Part shown: in pieces, positions 15,216 to 25,860 of the stretch
Position numbering within the stretch: position 1 is the stretch's first letter
Layout of the letters: the number at the start of each line of letters is the position of its first letter
From: Megamerina dolium
Taxonomy: Eukaryota > Arthropoda > Insecta > Diptera > Megamerinidae
Assembly: GCA_963854835.1 (NCBI GenBank)
Contig: OY978525.1
Location: 93,338,136 to 93,402,135, forward strand
Reading direction: 5' to 3'
Length of the DNA stretch: 64,000 nt
Notes under the pieces: generated by a model
Databases searched by the model: none
Told to the model about the DNA's origin: nothing
What the model saw: only the letters and a program-made list of their open reading frames with translations
Made by a program: the position numbers and the translations under genes

Positions 15216-16520
15216 AATAAAAAATTTACAATATGCTTGTACACGCAATAATTTTAGAGCTTTACTGGTAAGGTTTATAAATTTCAGCGTAAAGTAGTCA
15301 TTTGTTTGAAACAGATTTATATCGCTTGGCTACAAGGTATATGCATATATTTGTTGTACATATAATATTACATTCATACATGCGAGTATATAGATACATA
15401 CACAAACAAATCTATGAGTATTGTCGATTGAACGCCTGATTACACTACGCCGACATGCAATGTAATGCATGGCATGTTGACATTTGAGACTATTAACCAT
15501 TGACATTGACTTGAAACTTCCGCGAAGAGGAGTCGTGCATGAATTATATGTATACATATTTATCTGTATATGTAAGTATATACTAATGTTAATGACATGT
15601 TGTGCTATGATTATTACCGTAAAAACATTAAAGTTGTATCGCCAAAAATTATGCAAACATTTACTTAAATAATAGCGCAAATTTTCAGCGAAGCAAAATA
15701 AATAAATAAATACCATAAACGAAATGCTTACGCTATTTGCACCTTAATATAAACTGGTTGTAGGCAACGAAAATAATTATGATACTCATAATAATAATAA
15801 TAACAATAATTATTTAGTATGAAGATGAGCTATGCATACATACGTCGTAACTAAAACAACAAGATTTTGTAGCATTAGAAATAACAGATGTTGCTTGCTT
15901 ACGATGATAACGATGATGACATGTTGGTTGCACCACAATGAAAAATGTTGCAAAGTGAAAGTTTTATTGTCACTTTTGCCAAATGTTGCAATAGATTGCG
16001 CATACGGGTACACATGGACAGGTTCAAAGGCAAAACAGCTGGCAGATTTTTTATTTTTTTTTTCACATTACCATTCAAAAAATGTCAACAGTCAATAAAC
16101 TGTTTGCCAATTTCTATTTGATTAAATTTTGTTTGCAACATGTTTTTTTAAATTAAAAATTTTTTACAATTATCATGACGGTAGGTAGGATAATTTAAAT
16201 TTATTACAAATGGATTTTAATTTGATATTATATACACGTAATTCATATACGTAAATGTATATGATCATGTATCTATCTATTGCGTTACGCACTAATAGCT
16301 TCAACAAGCAATGCATTTAATAGAAATGCTGTGTATAAAAAAAAAAGAAAAATCCATCTTGCAACAACAACAACTACTGTAATTACAATTAATAACTATT
16401 CATTATTGATTAATTACAGAATGTATATGTGATGAATACAAATACACATCTACAGACAGTAGCGCATCGACAATTTAATTGCATCTTTGCAAAATCGAAT
16501 ATGTTTTTCTGCAACTGTAG
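15216..16520. other. Presumed RhoGEF intron, AT-rich
   Basis: No exon identified, although a phase 0-to-1 exon might be hidden here if the 13134 exon is real. Several short open frames without good splice sites. Confidence 0.45.
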
Positions 16521-17870
16521 ATTACCTACCATTTCATGAAGATTTAGGGGAATTGTGGTTTCTTTTTTACAACGGGTATCCGTCAAAGGATTTCCACTCA
16601 TCTCTAAGTCTTCTAAGTAAAATCCTCCTTACGATTGTATATATTCAAATTTTTATAAGCCTTTGTAGCAAATTATCTATGGCTCTGTTATATACTACAT
16701 ACTCGTATATACCTACCTGCATGTGCAACGTCATTTGTCGTATGCAATAAAGCATTAATATTTTGTTGTTTGCAATCAGCATTCTGGCAATAATATAGTT
16801 GACTATTCGTTTTTGAATTTTACTTTCTTTTATCAAAATGAAAAACGCTTCACACACTTTTACAAATATGAATATGTTTCAGTTAGATATGTGTATGTGT
16901 AAATCTATATAAATATTTATAAAATATGTGATTCAAATAATATCACATGCATGCTTCCTTTTCTCCCAGTTCATCAAACATAAAGTTATCTCCGTGTGTG
17001 TGTGTGTGTGTGTAGTGGATATAAAGCGCATTTCAACATATGAATAAAATTTTTATTGCAGACATTATCGATTATGATGTTGATAATGATAATGTTGTTT
17101 GCTGCAATTTTGTTGATGGTGCTGTTAACTATTTTATGATTTATTACTTTTGATGGCTTATACTATTGCAGATATATTTACATAGATTTTTGTCTTTCTC
17201 TTCAATAAGTATTAATCTGTGATTATTTTTTTCCAAAAATTTTATCACGATGATGATCACTTTTACTTATTGAACATAAGAAATACTATTGTGTAGATTT
17301 TTAATAAATAAATATTACTATAATCCAACATCAATAAATATGGTATAAATGAAAATACTCACTTATAGCTATGCAGTCTTTAGATAAAGAATGTATGTCG
17401 CTACTCGAATTGGATGATAAATGTTTGGTGAAAGGAGTGCAAAGTTCAATTCACAGTCTTATGCTTAATAAACTTGATAGTCTAGTTAGTTCAATAAGCG
17501 AAAAAAACGTGCTTATCGTTCAATATACACTTTTTATTCAATATAATCTATTATCAACTCAATACATTTGCTCCAATCATTCTCACATTTATTGATCCCT
17601 TCCCTGCAATAATGATCTTCAAGGTCTGAAGTTATATTGATAATGATATGACTAGCAAAAAGTATTTCATCAAAACAATTTGTTATTGCCTCCCTATTTC
17701 AGGTACTCCAAAGAATTGACGATGTCTCATTGATGTGTGATAAACGTATTGCAAGTCTTAAGAAATTAGCATTAAAACCACCACGTCCCATACAAACTGT
17801 AACACCAGAACCGGCAGTACCATTACAGCCGCCAGGTGGAGCACCAAATTTACTACGACGTAAACATAAG
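16521..17870 (+). CDS. Dbl/MCF2-type RhoGEF, three consecutive internal exons (spectrin repeat end and pre-DH linker)
   Basis: Exons 16521-16616, 17369-17484 and 17703-17870. Boundaries: acceptors GCAACTGTAG, CTCACTTATAG and CCTCCCTATTTCAG; donors TCTAA|GTAAAA, AGTCTA|GTTAGT and CATAAG|GTAAGT. Phases agree throughout (1-in/1-out, 1-in/0-out, 0-in/0-out), and each exon is open in only this frame. The joined peptide runs YLPFHEDLGELW... MQSLDKECMSLLELDDKC... VLQRIDDVSLMCDKRIASLK and KLALKPPRPIQTVTPEP. It matches, as I remember them, the spectrin repeat end and the RRQASLKKLAAKQTRPVQPV-like linker just before the DH domain of vertebrate DBL/DBS proteins. Those proteins activate Rho/Cdc42 GTPases at the plasma membrane and cytoskeleton. 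CRAL-TRIO exons upstream and DH-PH exons downstream are not visible. Exon 17703 is strong; 16521 is less certain. Confidence 0.72.
16996..17014. repeat. (GT)n microsatellite
   Basis: Short GTGTGTGT run within the intron between RhoGEF exons 16521 and 17369. Confidence 0.85.
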
Positions 17871-19194
17871 GTAAGTCTTACTAGTATAATGTAGATACTT
17901 TGTTGTAATTTATAATATACCCATAAAGATATGATACACAACCCCAAAATCAACCAACAATGACTCATAATCATAAAAAAGTATATGTCTACATATAAAT
18001 TCAAGAGTATCATTATCTTAGTTGAAATTTATTTAGTTAAAACCATTAAATTAATTAAACAAAAACAACCAAAAGAAATTCTTTTAAATTTCTATTCACC
18101 ATATCACACACATGCTATGAATATATTATACATACATATATGTTGCGTATTTATTTATAACAAAATGCCTACAGTTCATGGCTTCTGAATCTGTTTTCAT
18201 TACAAGAACTGAGTTCTTGTTTTAAATGTACTCGCACATATATACATAACATACATCTAAACTGACATAAGTTTATGACTGAGCGTGCGTCTCGTGTGTG
18301 GTACTTGTAATTTATGATGATTCAGTTCTTATTTTATACCATGTACATACATATTTTAAAAAGTTAACCAATGACCCATATATTCATACTATGTGTACGT
18401 ACATTATGACCAGTGACCGTATTATTATTATTATTTTCCGTTTGTTGCTTAAATTTTTATTGTTTTGATCATTTCTGTTTTTAATGTGTACTTTAAATTG
18501 CTTATATTCATACAGTAGTCCCTCATTTATATGATGCTACTGTGGAAGCAATTACTGATAGTCTTAAGGCCTGATAGTTCATTAATGGACGGCTCCTATT
18601 TTTAATATTCAGAGACTTCAGAGGTGTCTTAGTCCTCTAAAATTTGCCTTTATGCCAGATAATAAGTGATATTCACAGTTTCACAGAGAAAAGTTTTTCC
18701 ACTTATCTGCATTTCACTTATACAGGCTTGACTTCACTATTCTTTCTTTATAAAAGGGTCTGCTTTATGTTTATAAAAGTGACTAATTTTAGTTATATGA
18801 ATGCTTTTGGAAAAATACTAATTTTTTCAACATTCAATTCTAAATTCCTTAAAAAGTTTCACCTACATTGATAGCATTGACTCAGCATGCAATTTTCGAA
18901 AGCTTGTAAGTAAAATTGTCTTCTCTTTGATTCACTGTTCCAAGTTCTATATATGAGTGCTTACTATATTTACTGTTTTGTTTGTTTAAGTAGTACATAA
19001 ATGCAAAATCTTGAATTCTCTCATCAACTGATTTACAAAGACGTGAATTTATTTCCACATACAGGTATAAGAGCAATGTTTTATTCGGCAACTCGCTATC
19101 TTTGTACCAATAAAACGACATATGTTACATAGATCTTAGAGTTGATTTGATTTATATTTTATATATAAATTTCTAATGAACCAATTTTGATTTT
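17871..19194. other. Start of presumed giant RhoGEF intron, AT-rich
   Basis: After the GTAAGT donor at 17871 no further exon in a compatible frame is seen. Short open frames lack splice signals. Confidence 0.5.
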
Positions 19195-20815
19195 TATACC
19201 CTGCATAATGCAATATGCATGGTATATTCATTTCGGTCAGATGTTTGTGTCCACTTGAAGGAATCTCCAGAGATATAGACATAGATATATATTCGTGATC
19301 AGCGTCGATTAAATTTTCGATTTAACGATGTCCGTCCGTCCGTCCGTCCGTCCGTCCGTCCGTCCGTCCGTCCGTCCGTCCGTCTGTCTGTCTGTCACCT
19401 GGCTGGTTCGCACGATAACTTGAGTAAATATTGAGCTATTTCGGTGAAATTTGGCATAAGTAATCTATGATCCAAGGGTACGGAGGGGATTGATATTGGG
19501 CATGATCGGTCAATAACCACGCCCACACCAAGCATTCAAAGCGACTAACCTCGAAATTTTCAAAATCTTTAACTTGCTATAACTCACATAATATACCACT
19601 TGGGACAACAATATTTGGGACATAGACTTATATTATACTACTATATAATCTCGCGAAAAGTGGTTGAGCCACGCCTACTTTTTAGCGTAGCTCTCATACA
19701 AAGTGTCTGTACTTCTTTTAAATTGAAACAGCTGTAACTTCGGCAATCTTGTGTCTAGAATAACTATAATTGACACTTAAATTAATATCGTATTCGGAAA
19801 TAATCTGGCAGAAAATCAGTGTGCCAGGCCTACTCCTTCATGGGTCTCCCATACAAAGTCGAGGGAATAAACTAAAATTTTAAGCTCCATAGCTTACAAA
19901 CCATTTAGCCTAGGACAACGAGATTTAAAGTATGGATTAGTATTGTACGAGCAATTAAACTCACAGGAAATGGGCGTACCACGCCCACTGTTTATCGTAG
20001 CCCATATACAAATTTTAAATTGAAACAGCTGTAACTTCGGCAATCTTCTGTCTAGAATAATCATAATGGACACTTAAATTAATATCGTAGTCGGAAATAA
20101 TCTGGCAGAAAATCAGTGTGCCACGCCCACTCCTTCATGGGTCTCCCATACAAAGTCAAGGGAATTAAACTAAAACTTTTAAGCGCCATAACTTATAAAC
20201 CATTTAGCGTAAAAGAACGAGATTTAAGGTATTGATTAGTATTGTAGGAGCAACTAGACTCACAGGAAATGGACGCGCCACTCCCACTGTTGATAGTAGC
20301 CGCCATACAAAATGACCGAATTTCTTTTAAATTGAAACAGCTGTAACTTCTGCATCCTTCTGTCTAGAACAATCATAATTAACACTTAGGTTAATATGGT
20401 AGTCGGAAATAATCTGGCAAAAAATCAGCGTACCACGCCCACTTCTTATTGGGGCTCCCATACAAAGTTGAGGAAATTAAACAAAAATGTTAACCACCAT
20501 AACTTAGAAACTATTTAACGTAGGACGCCAAATTTAAGGTGTGGATTAACATTGAAAAATTAATTGGATTTACTAGAAAGTGGTAAGCCACGCCCACTTT
20601 TTATATAGCTCCCATACTAAGCCTCGGAATTATCTTAAAATCCTTTTACTTCGTCAAAGTCAACCATATTTCGGGTGTAAATTAGTAGTATATGCAAAAA
20701 TTGTTTCTCGAAAAGTGGAAATAAAAGAAAAGTTGGATATTCGAATAAACTTTTTATATATAAATCTACATATGCAGGGTATAGTTTGGTCGGCCCCAGC
20801 CGACTGTAAGGAGAT
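19195..20815 (+). repeat. Dispersed periodic repeat, complete copy with inverted TATACCCTGCA ends
   Basis: Begins TATACCCTGCA (19195), and its complement TGCAGGGTATA closes it at 20772-20782. A following hairpin (GTCGGC/CCCA/GCCGAC, about 20790-20805) lies just outside. After a GTCC tetranucleotide run (19329-19384) come eight blocks, each carrying a CCACGCCCAC-type box at 19517, 19669, 19824, 19979, 20121, 20278, 20433 and 20588 (spacing 142-157, usually 155 bp). Every second block shares higher identity, giving a ~310 bp higher-order unit with TTGAAACAGCTGTAACTTC. Non-coding. Similar architecture (GTCC run, CCACGCCCAC boxes, terminal hairpin) is known to me from repeats in other flies, but I cannot name the class. 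Confidence 0.85.
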
Positions 20816-21084
20816 TTTTTAATTAATTAAATATATCAAAAATAGTGGAATAATTTTGTTGCAACATTCTTCAATTTTGTTTTCTTCTTAATTACAATAA
20901 TATTGACAATTAAATAAATAGATATCGATAAGTAACATCTCTGTACAGTAAAAGAAATTAAAGTAATTGACAGCTCTAGATTTAGTGCGTATTCTAAGAT
21001 TTTTTGCGTCTTTAGTTAAAATAAGCTCCTTTGTTGTTATTTTGTCATGTCATATTGGTATCGGTGTTGACATTTCACCACCCG
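20816..21084. other. Spacer between repeat and retrotransposon
   Basis: AT-rich, no feature recognised. Confidence 0.5.
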
Positions 21085-22455
21085 ACCATGACGAGCTATA
21101 AAATAGCCATAGTGAGGCTAAAGAACAACAAAGCAGCAGGTGGAGATGGCCTACCTGCCGAGTTCTTTAAGACTGGCTACGATGAGTCGAACGAAAGCAT
21201 GCTCGATAATGCGAGTCTCAGTATTCTCTTCCCCATACATATGAAAGGAGACCCCACAATTTGCGCCAACTACCATGGCACAAGTCTCCTGAGCATCACA
21301 TACAAAGTCTTATCATGCGTATTGTGTGAAAGATTGAAGCCTATGCTCGGCAACCTGATTGGACATCATCAGTGTGGATTTAGATCGAATAAATCTACCA
21401 TCGATCAAATTTTCACAGTACGCCCTAATCCTGGAAAAGATCCAAGAAAAACAGATCGACACACATCATTTATTCGTCGATTATAAAGCCGCTTTCGACA
21501 GTCCTATAAGGGATTACCTCTACAAAACTATGTCTGAATTTGGTATACCTGCAAAACCCATTCGACTTAACTCTCGTTGAGCAGTGAAATTGGGAAGGAC
21601 CTCTCCCCTCCGAACGATGTTTCAGACAAGGTGATTCGACCTTATTGTGGAGAAAATTACTGTAGATTTACGACATAATAGCACTATTTTCAACAAAAGT
21701 GTCATGATGTTATCGTATGCCGACGATATTGACATAATCGGTATCAACTCGCGAGCAGTCAGAGTTGGAAAGAGAGTCGCGTCGAATGGCTCTTGTGGTG
21801 AGCAAGGGCAAGACAAAGTACCTAGAGTCTACAAACAAAGAGTCCCGGCGTCCTGGACAACACGTCACTGTTGACAATTACACTTTCGAGGTGGTGAAGG
21901 ACTTCGTCTATCTTGGAACCAGCATCAACAACTGTAATGACGTCAGCCTGAAGATCATGCGTAGTAAGCAATTGAGTAGTCGAGCCCTCTCTCGAAGTCG
22001 AAAATCACACTCTACAAGTCCCTCAATATTCCTGTCTTAGCGTATGGAGCAGAAGCTTGGACAATTTCCACCACGGATGAGAGGATGCTTGGAGTTTTCG
22101 AGAGAAAAGTTCTGCGCAGGATCTTCGGACCTATTTGCGTTGATGGCGAGTATCGAATAAGGTATAACGATGAGCTGTATGAGCTGTACGCTGACATTGA
22201 CATAGTCAGGCGACGGCTGCGCTGGCTGGGTCATGCCGAGCGAATGGAAGAAGACGCTCCAGCAAAGAGGGTATTTAATTCCGCACCCGCTGGAGGACGC
22301 AGAAGAAGAGAGACCAAACCTCCGTTGGGTAACCTGACGGCACTTGGAATATCTAATTGGCGCCAGCAATCGAAGAACAGAGAAGACTGGCGCCGCATTA
22401 TATATTCAGCCCAAATCGATCATCGGTTGTTATGGCCACATAAGAAGAAGAAGAA
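21085..22455 (+). mobile_element. RTE-like non-LTR retrotransposon, 5'-truncated and frameshifted
   Basis: Reverse transcriptase of a non-LTR element. Blocks in order: RLKNNKAAGGDGLPAEFFK, an ANYHGTSLLSITYKVLSCVL-type block, IGHHQCGFRSNKSTIDQIF, FVDYKAAFDSPIRDYLY, the catalytic YADD at 21716-21727, FVYLGTSINN, then RMLGVFERKVLRRIFGPICV and LRWLGHAERM...DAPAKRVFN. Frames break near 21470, 21600 and 22000, so it is dead. It ends in GCCACA(TAAG)(AAG)n at 22436-22455; short-repeat tails are typical of RTE/CR1-type elements. The endonuclease half is missing. Same family as copies at 31.4, 50.7 and 53.0 kb. Confidence 0.88.
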
Positions 22456-24119
22456 TTCATCGGTACTAGCTAGGAACGAGTGTCTAATAATATATTTCTT
22501 ATATTATTTCTCGTTCATAGAAACATTTTATCATACATCATTCAAAAGTAGTTTTTTGTCTGTAAATTAGGCTTTTTTCTGCCATTTTTTTTAACAAAGA
22601 CAAATATATCGATATATGTATAATGTATTTGTTTGTCATTTATTTTTAATTTTTTCTTTGTGAAACATAAATTTCACTTTTAGCTATTGTCCAGTCTACA
22701 ATTGGTTGTATAATAAAAATCAACAAATGCCAACAGTAACAACATTCACATCAATAAAAAATAAAATAAAATAAAAAAAATAAATTCGAATTATCTTGTA
22801 TTTGCAAAAAAAAAAGAAATAATATCAGCGAGACACCTTGGCTACTATCTACATACTTATTTACTTACCGCTCCATCATTTCGCATTTGTATCCAAAGCA
22901 TTGTTTCTCATCTAAAATTTATTACTACAAAGCAATATAATGCATTTTAATTTCAATTTATAAAATTTCAATTGTTTTACTTTACTAAGTTGGACATTTT
23001 TAACGTTTTATTATTATTTTTTTTTTTTCTTGCAATAATTTGATCCGGTTTTTTATTTGGATTTTGAGTGACAAGAATATCAAAAAAGGAGTGCGTAAAT
23101 TTTTCAAAATTTGTATTTACCGCAAAAATAATAAAAATTCCTCTAAAATGCTGTGGTCACACCATCACATAACGCTTCCTTATTACTTAGCCATGTGTGC
23201 CGATTGAAACAATTTTATGTATATCGTAATTTAACTTTTTAATGCCACAACTAAAAGAAAAAATTGTGCAATAAAGCAATTTTTATTTTTTAGCAAAGTA
23301 TTTAATGAAAATTATATAAGAAAACATTAAGAAAAATCAAATTTATAAAACACAAATAAATTAATAGACAAATAAGTAAACAAGTTCAATAAAGTGAGTG
23401 AGTGTTGTTGATCAAACGAGTTCCCAATATCAAATCGATTCAATTTAATAGCATCATCAAATGCGTAACAATAGTGCAAAAATTTTGCACCATATATATG
23501 CAGTATTTTAATTTATTAATACACGTGTATTAAATGCCAAAAATTTGATTATACAATATATTATGTATGCTAAACTGATTGTCGTAGTGATTGTAGTTTT
23601 TTTGGCTACTCGATGCTCCAAATTTGATTATAAAAATAAACGTTTACTGTATGCAAATAACAATTTTTAAGAAATTTACAATAATAATTTACTGTTATAT
23701 GGATACCAATGTATTTATACGCTTGCATACTTGGGTCGACCTTCTCTTTGTCTAGTAGTTCACGTTAAGTTTGAATGATCGAAAAGACATATAAGTATTT
23801 AATCTGATTCTAAAGGACAAATTCCTTGCGAAATCATTATGCAAGCGCCAAAAGCAGCGATTTAAATTATTTTTTGTCGTATTTTTACCGAGTTATTGTA
23901 AGTTTCTAAATTTCTTTATTATTTCTAAAAATTCCACCCTATAGTCAATTAGCTCATTCTGAGTATTTCGAACATTTCGAACATCCGACGTACTAAAGTA
24001 GTCACATGGACATCTGATGTATGAATTTTGGGATTTTATGTTCATTTCATATGCATGCTTCAACAATGGTGGTAAATAGATGATAAGTAATAGGTGTGCA
24101 AATAAGCTCTTTATGTTTT
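22456..24119. other. AT-rich region, nothing recognised
   Basis: No coding frame over 60 codons, no repeat family identified. Confidence 0.5.
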
Positions 24120-24262
24120 CTGATCAAATTCACATTTATTGAAAGCACACTTTCTACAAACCTTAATAATCGACATATTCACCATTAATAGCTATGGTCT
24201 TTTGCCATTTATCGAGTAGATACTGAATACCCCAAGATAGAAACTTGATGGTTTCGAAGCAA
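24120..24262 (-). mobile_element. C-terminal fragment of a mariner-like transposase
   Basis: Reading the minus strand gives FETIKFLSWGIQYLLDKWQK followed by TIAINGEYVDY and a stop. This fits the conserved end of Tc1/mariner transposases (GI..LP.RW.K.I...G.Y...). Only the last ~45 residues are recognisable. The adjoining minus-strand open frame up to 24558 is not obviously transposase. Confidence 0.5.
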
Positions 24263-24859
24263 AATAACAATCAAGTCATTTTCTTATGCATATCTTCAAC
24301 TTTGGAGAACCACTGGTCAGATAAATGAGACTGTATTGTCGCATGCTGAAGGCGAAGGAGAAAATTGCTTATTTTTGGATTGGATTGGTTTTGCTGTACG
24401 TCAACTAGCGTTCGACTTCCTTGGACAGTAAATGATCCTTTTGCCTCCAAAGCGTGCTTAAGTATGTTTTTAATATACCCAACTTCACTTTGAATACCCA
24501 TTTGAATACTTATTATGCTCGAGGAAATTTTTGGGATGCAAAAATGAATGGGTTTCATATATTTTAGCCCTCTAGTGAAGCCTTAGATGGGAGTGAATTT
24601 AAAAATGTGTCTGTATTATAAAGGAGTCCTTTTAAGAGGTAGTAAGTATAAAAATAAACAAAAAATGATGTACTCCCAAAATTTTTTCGATCACAAAATT
24701 TTAATGGAACCCTAAAATCTTTCTTTCAATTAATCAAATCTCCTCAAGTGTAGTCCTTACGTCTATTGTTGTTGTTGAAGTGGCTGATTTCTTAATGAAA
24801 GGTCTAATTAGTGACTAGCACCGTTTTACTACCACGTATACTCGTTCAGTGTTTTATTT
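24263..24859. other. Unassigned region
   Basis: Holds a 95-codon minus-strand open frame (24271-24558) that I do not recognise and that may be the decayed body of the neighbouring transposon. Otherwise AT-rich. Confidence 0.4.
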
Positions 24860-25860
24860 AAATGTTGTATTTTGATATATTGGAGAGGTTGAAACTTCTC
24901 ATAGTTTCCAGGATCCTATCTCTTAAAGTGCTGCAACCACTTCGTGAAATCCAAGAATAACAAAAGCTGTTTATCTCATTATACGAGATTTCGGCAATAC
25001 TTTGAAAAAAAGGTTTGCTGAAATAGCGGATTCTCGCTCTTGCAAACCAGGACATTCGCATAAGTAATAAGAGAGGCTGTCTGACTCATTCTCATCCTGA
25101 AAGTTGAGACAGAAAGAATTGAAGGGAAGATTCAGTCTCTCTTCATGTTTCCTTCTAATGACCTGTCAGAACTGCAGTAATGCTTGTGATGTTTGGACGG
25201 GAACAATTTAGCAGTTGATTCATCATTTGAATGTTATACCTTGGCCATGTCTGTCTTAACACGGTACAAGTTGTCAGCCGCTTCCATCTGTGTTCCACAA
25301 TGGAATAGTAGTGAGAAGCTGTGGTACTTTTTATTTTACTGAACGGAATAGTTACGGGTTCCGCCAATCAAATATCCAATGCAGAACCTGCTCTAGCCAA
25401 TTCGTCTGCTCTTTCGTTCTCCTCAATGTTTCTATGACCTGGAACCCAAACAAGAGTAACTTGGAGCCGTTGGTTGAGTTCTGCGAGTTGTTGTCTGCAT
25501 TGTAAGACCAGTTTTGAAGATATTGTATCAGAATATAGAGGTTTGATAGCAGCTTGACTGTCTGTAAGGATAGCTATCTTTGGCCATGAGACTCTATCAC
25601 TTGAAAGGGATGTACATGCCACTTTTATAGCCAGCATTTCTGCCTGAAACACGCTGGCCTCGTTAGGAAGACGCAATGATTTGGATATTTGAAGGGATCT
25701 CGAAAAGATGCCCGCTCCTACCCTGCAGTCCATGTTTGAACCATGGGTGTAGATTTTCCAATCAAAACCTCCTATGACTTGTCCCTTTCTCCATTCTGCT
25801 CTTGCTGGAAACCGTACCAAGAAGTCTTTCTTGAAATTGAGGCAGGGTGTTAAGTAGTCA
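24860..25860 (-). mobile_element. Non-LTR retrotransposon 3' part with RNase H domain (I/jockey/R1 type)
   Basis: A 150-residue open frame (25820 to 25368) reads as an RNase H domain. It carries WKIYTHGSN (normally Y-T-D-G-S), then VFQAEMLAIKVAC, then ILTDSQAAIKPLYS, then VTLVWVPGHRNIEENERADELARAG. These are the D, E, D and H/D catalytic positions of retroelement RNase H, with the first Asp replaced by His. The C-terminal coding tail continues in broken frames (MAEPVTIPFSK, ...MMNQLLNCSRPNITSI..., a Cys-rich DSLSYLCECPGL block near 25050) to about 24860. Upstream RT is not recognisable. Dead copy. Confidence 0.82.

Noticed and set aside
16410..16601. Minus-strand 63-codon frame overlapping the 16521 exon
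   Set aside because: The plus-strand reading fits splice sites and phases with the following exons; the minus one is a shadow.
24271..24558. 95-codon minus-strand frame as a gene
   Set aside because: Unrecognised, next to a mariner C-terminal fragment and without splice signals.
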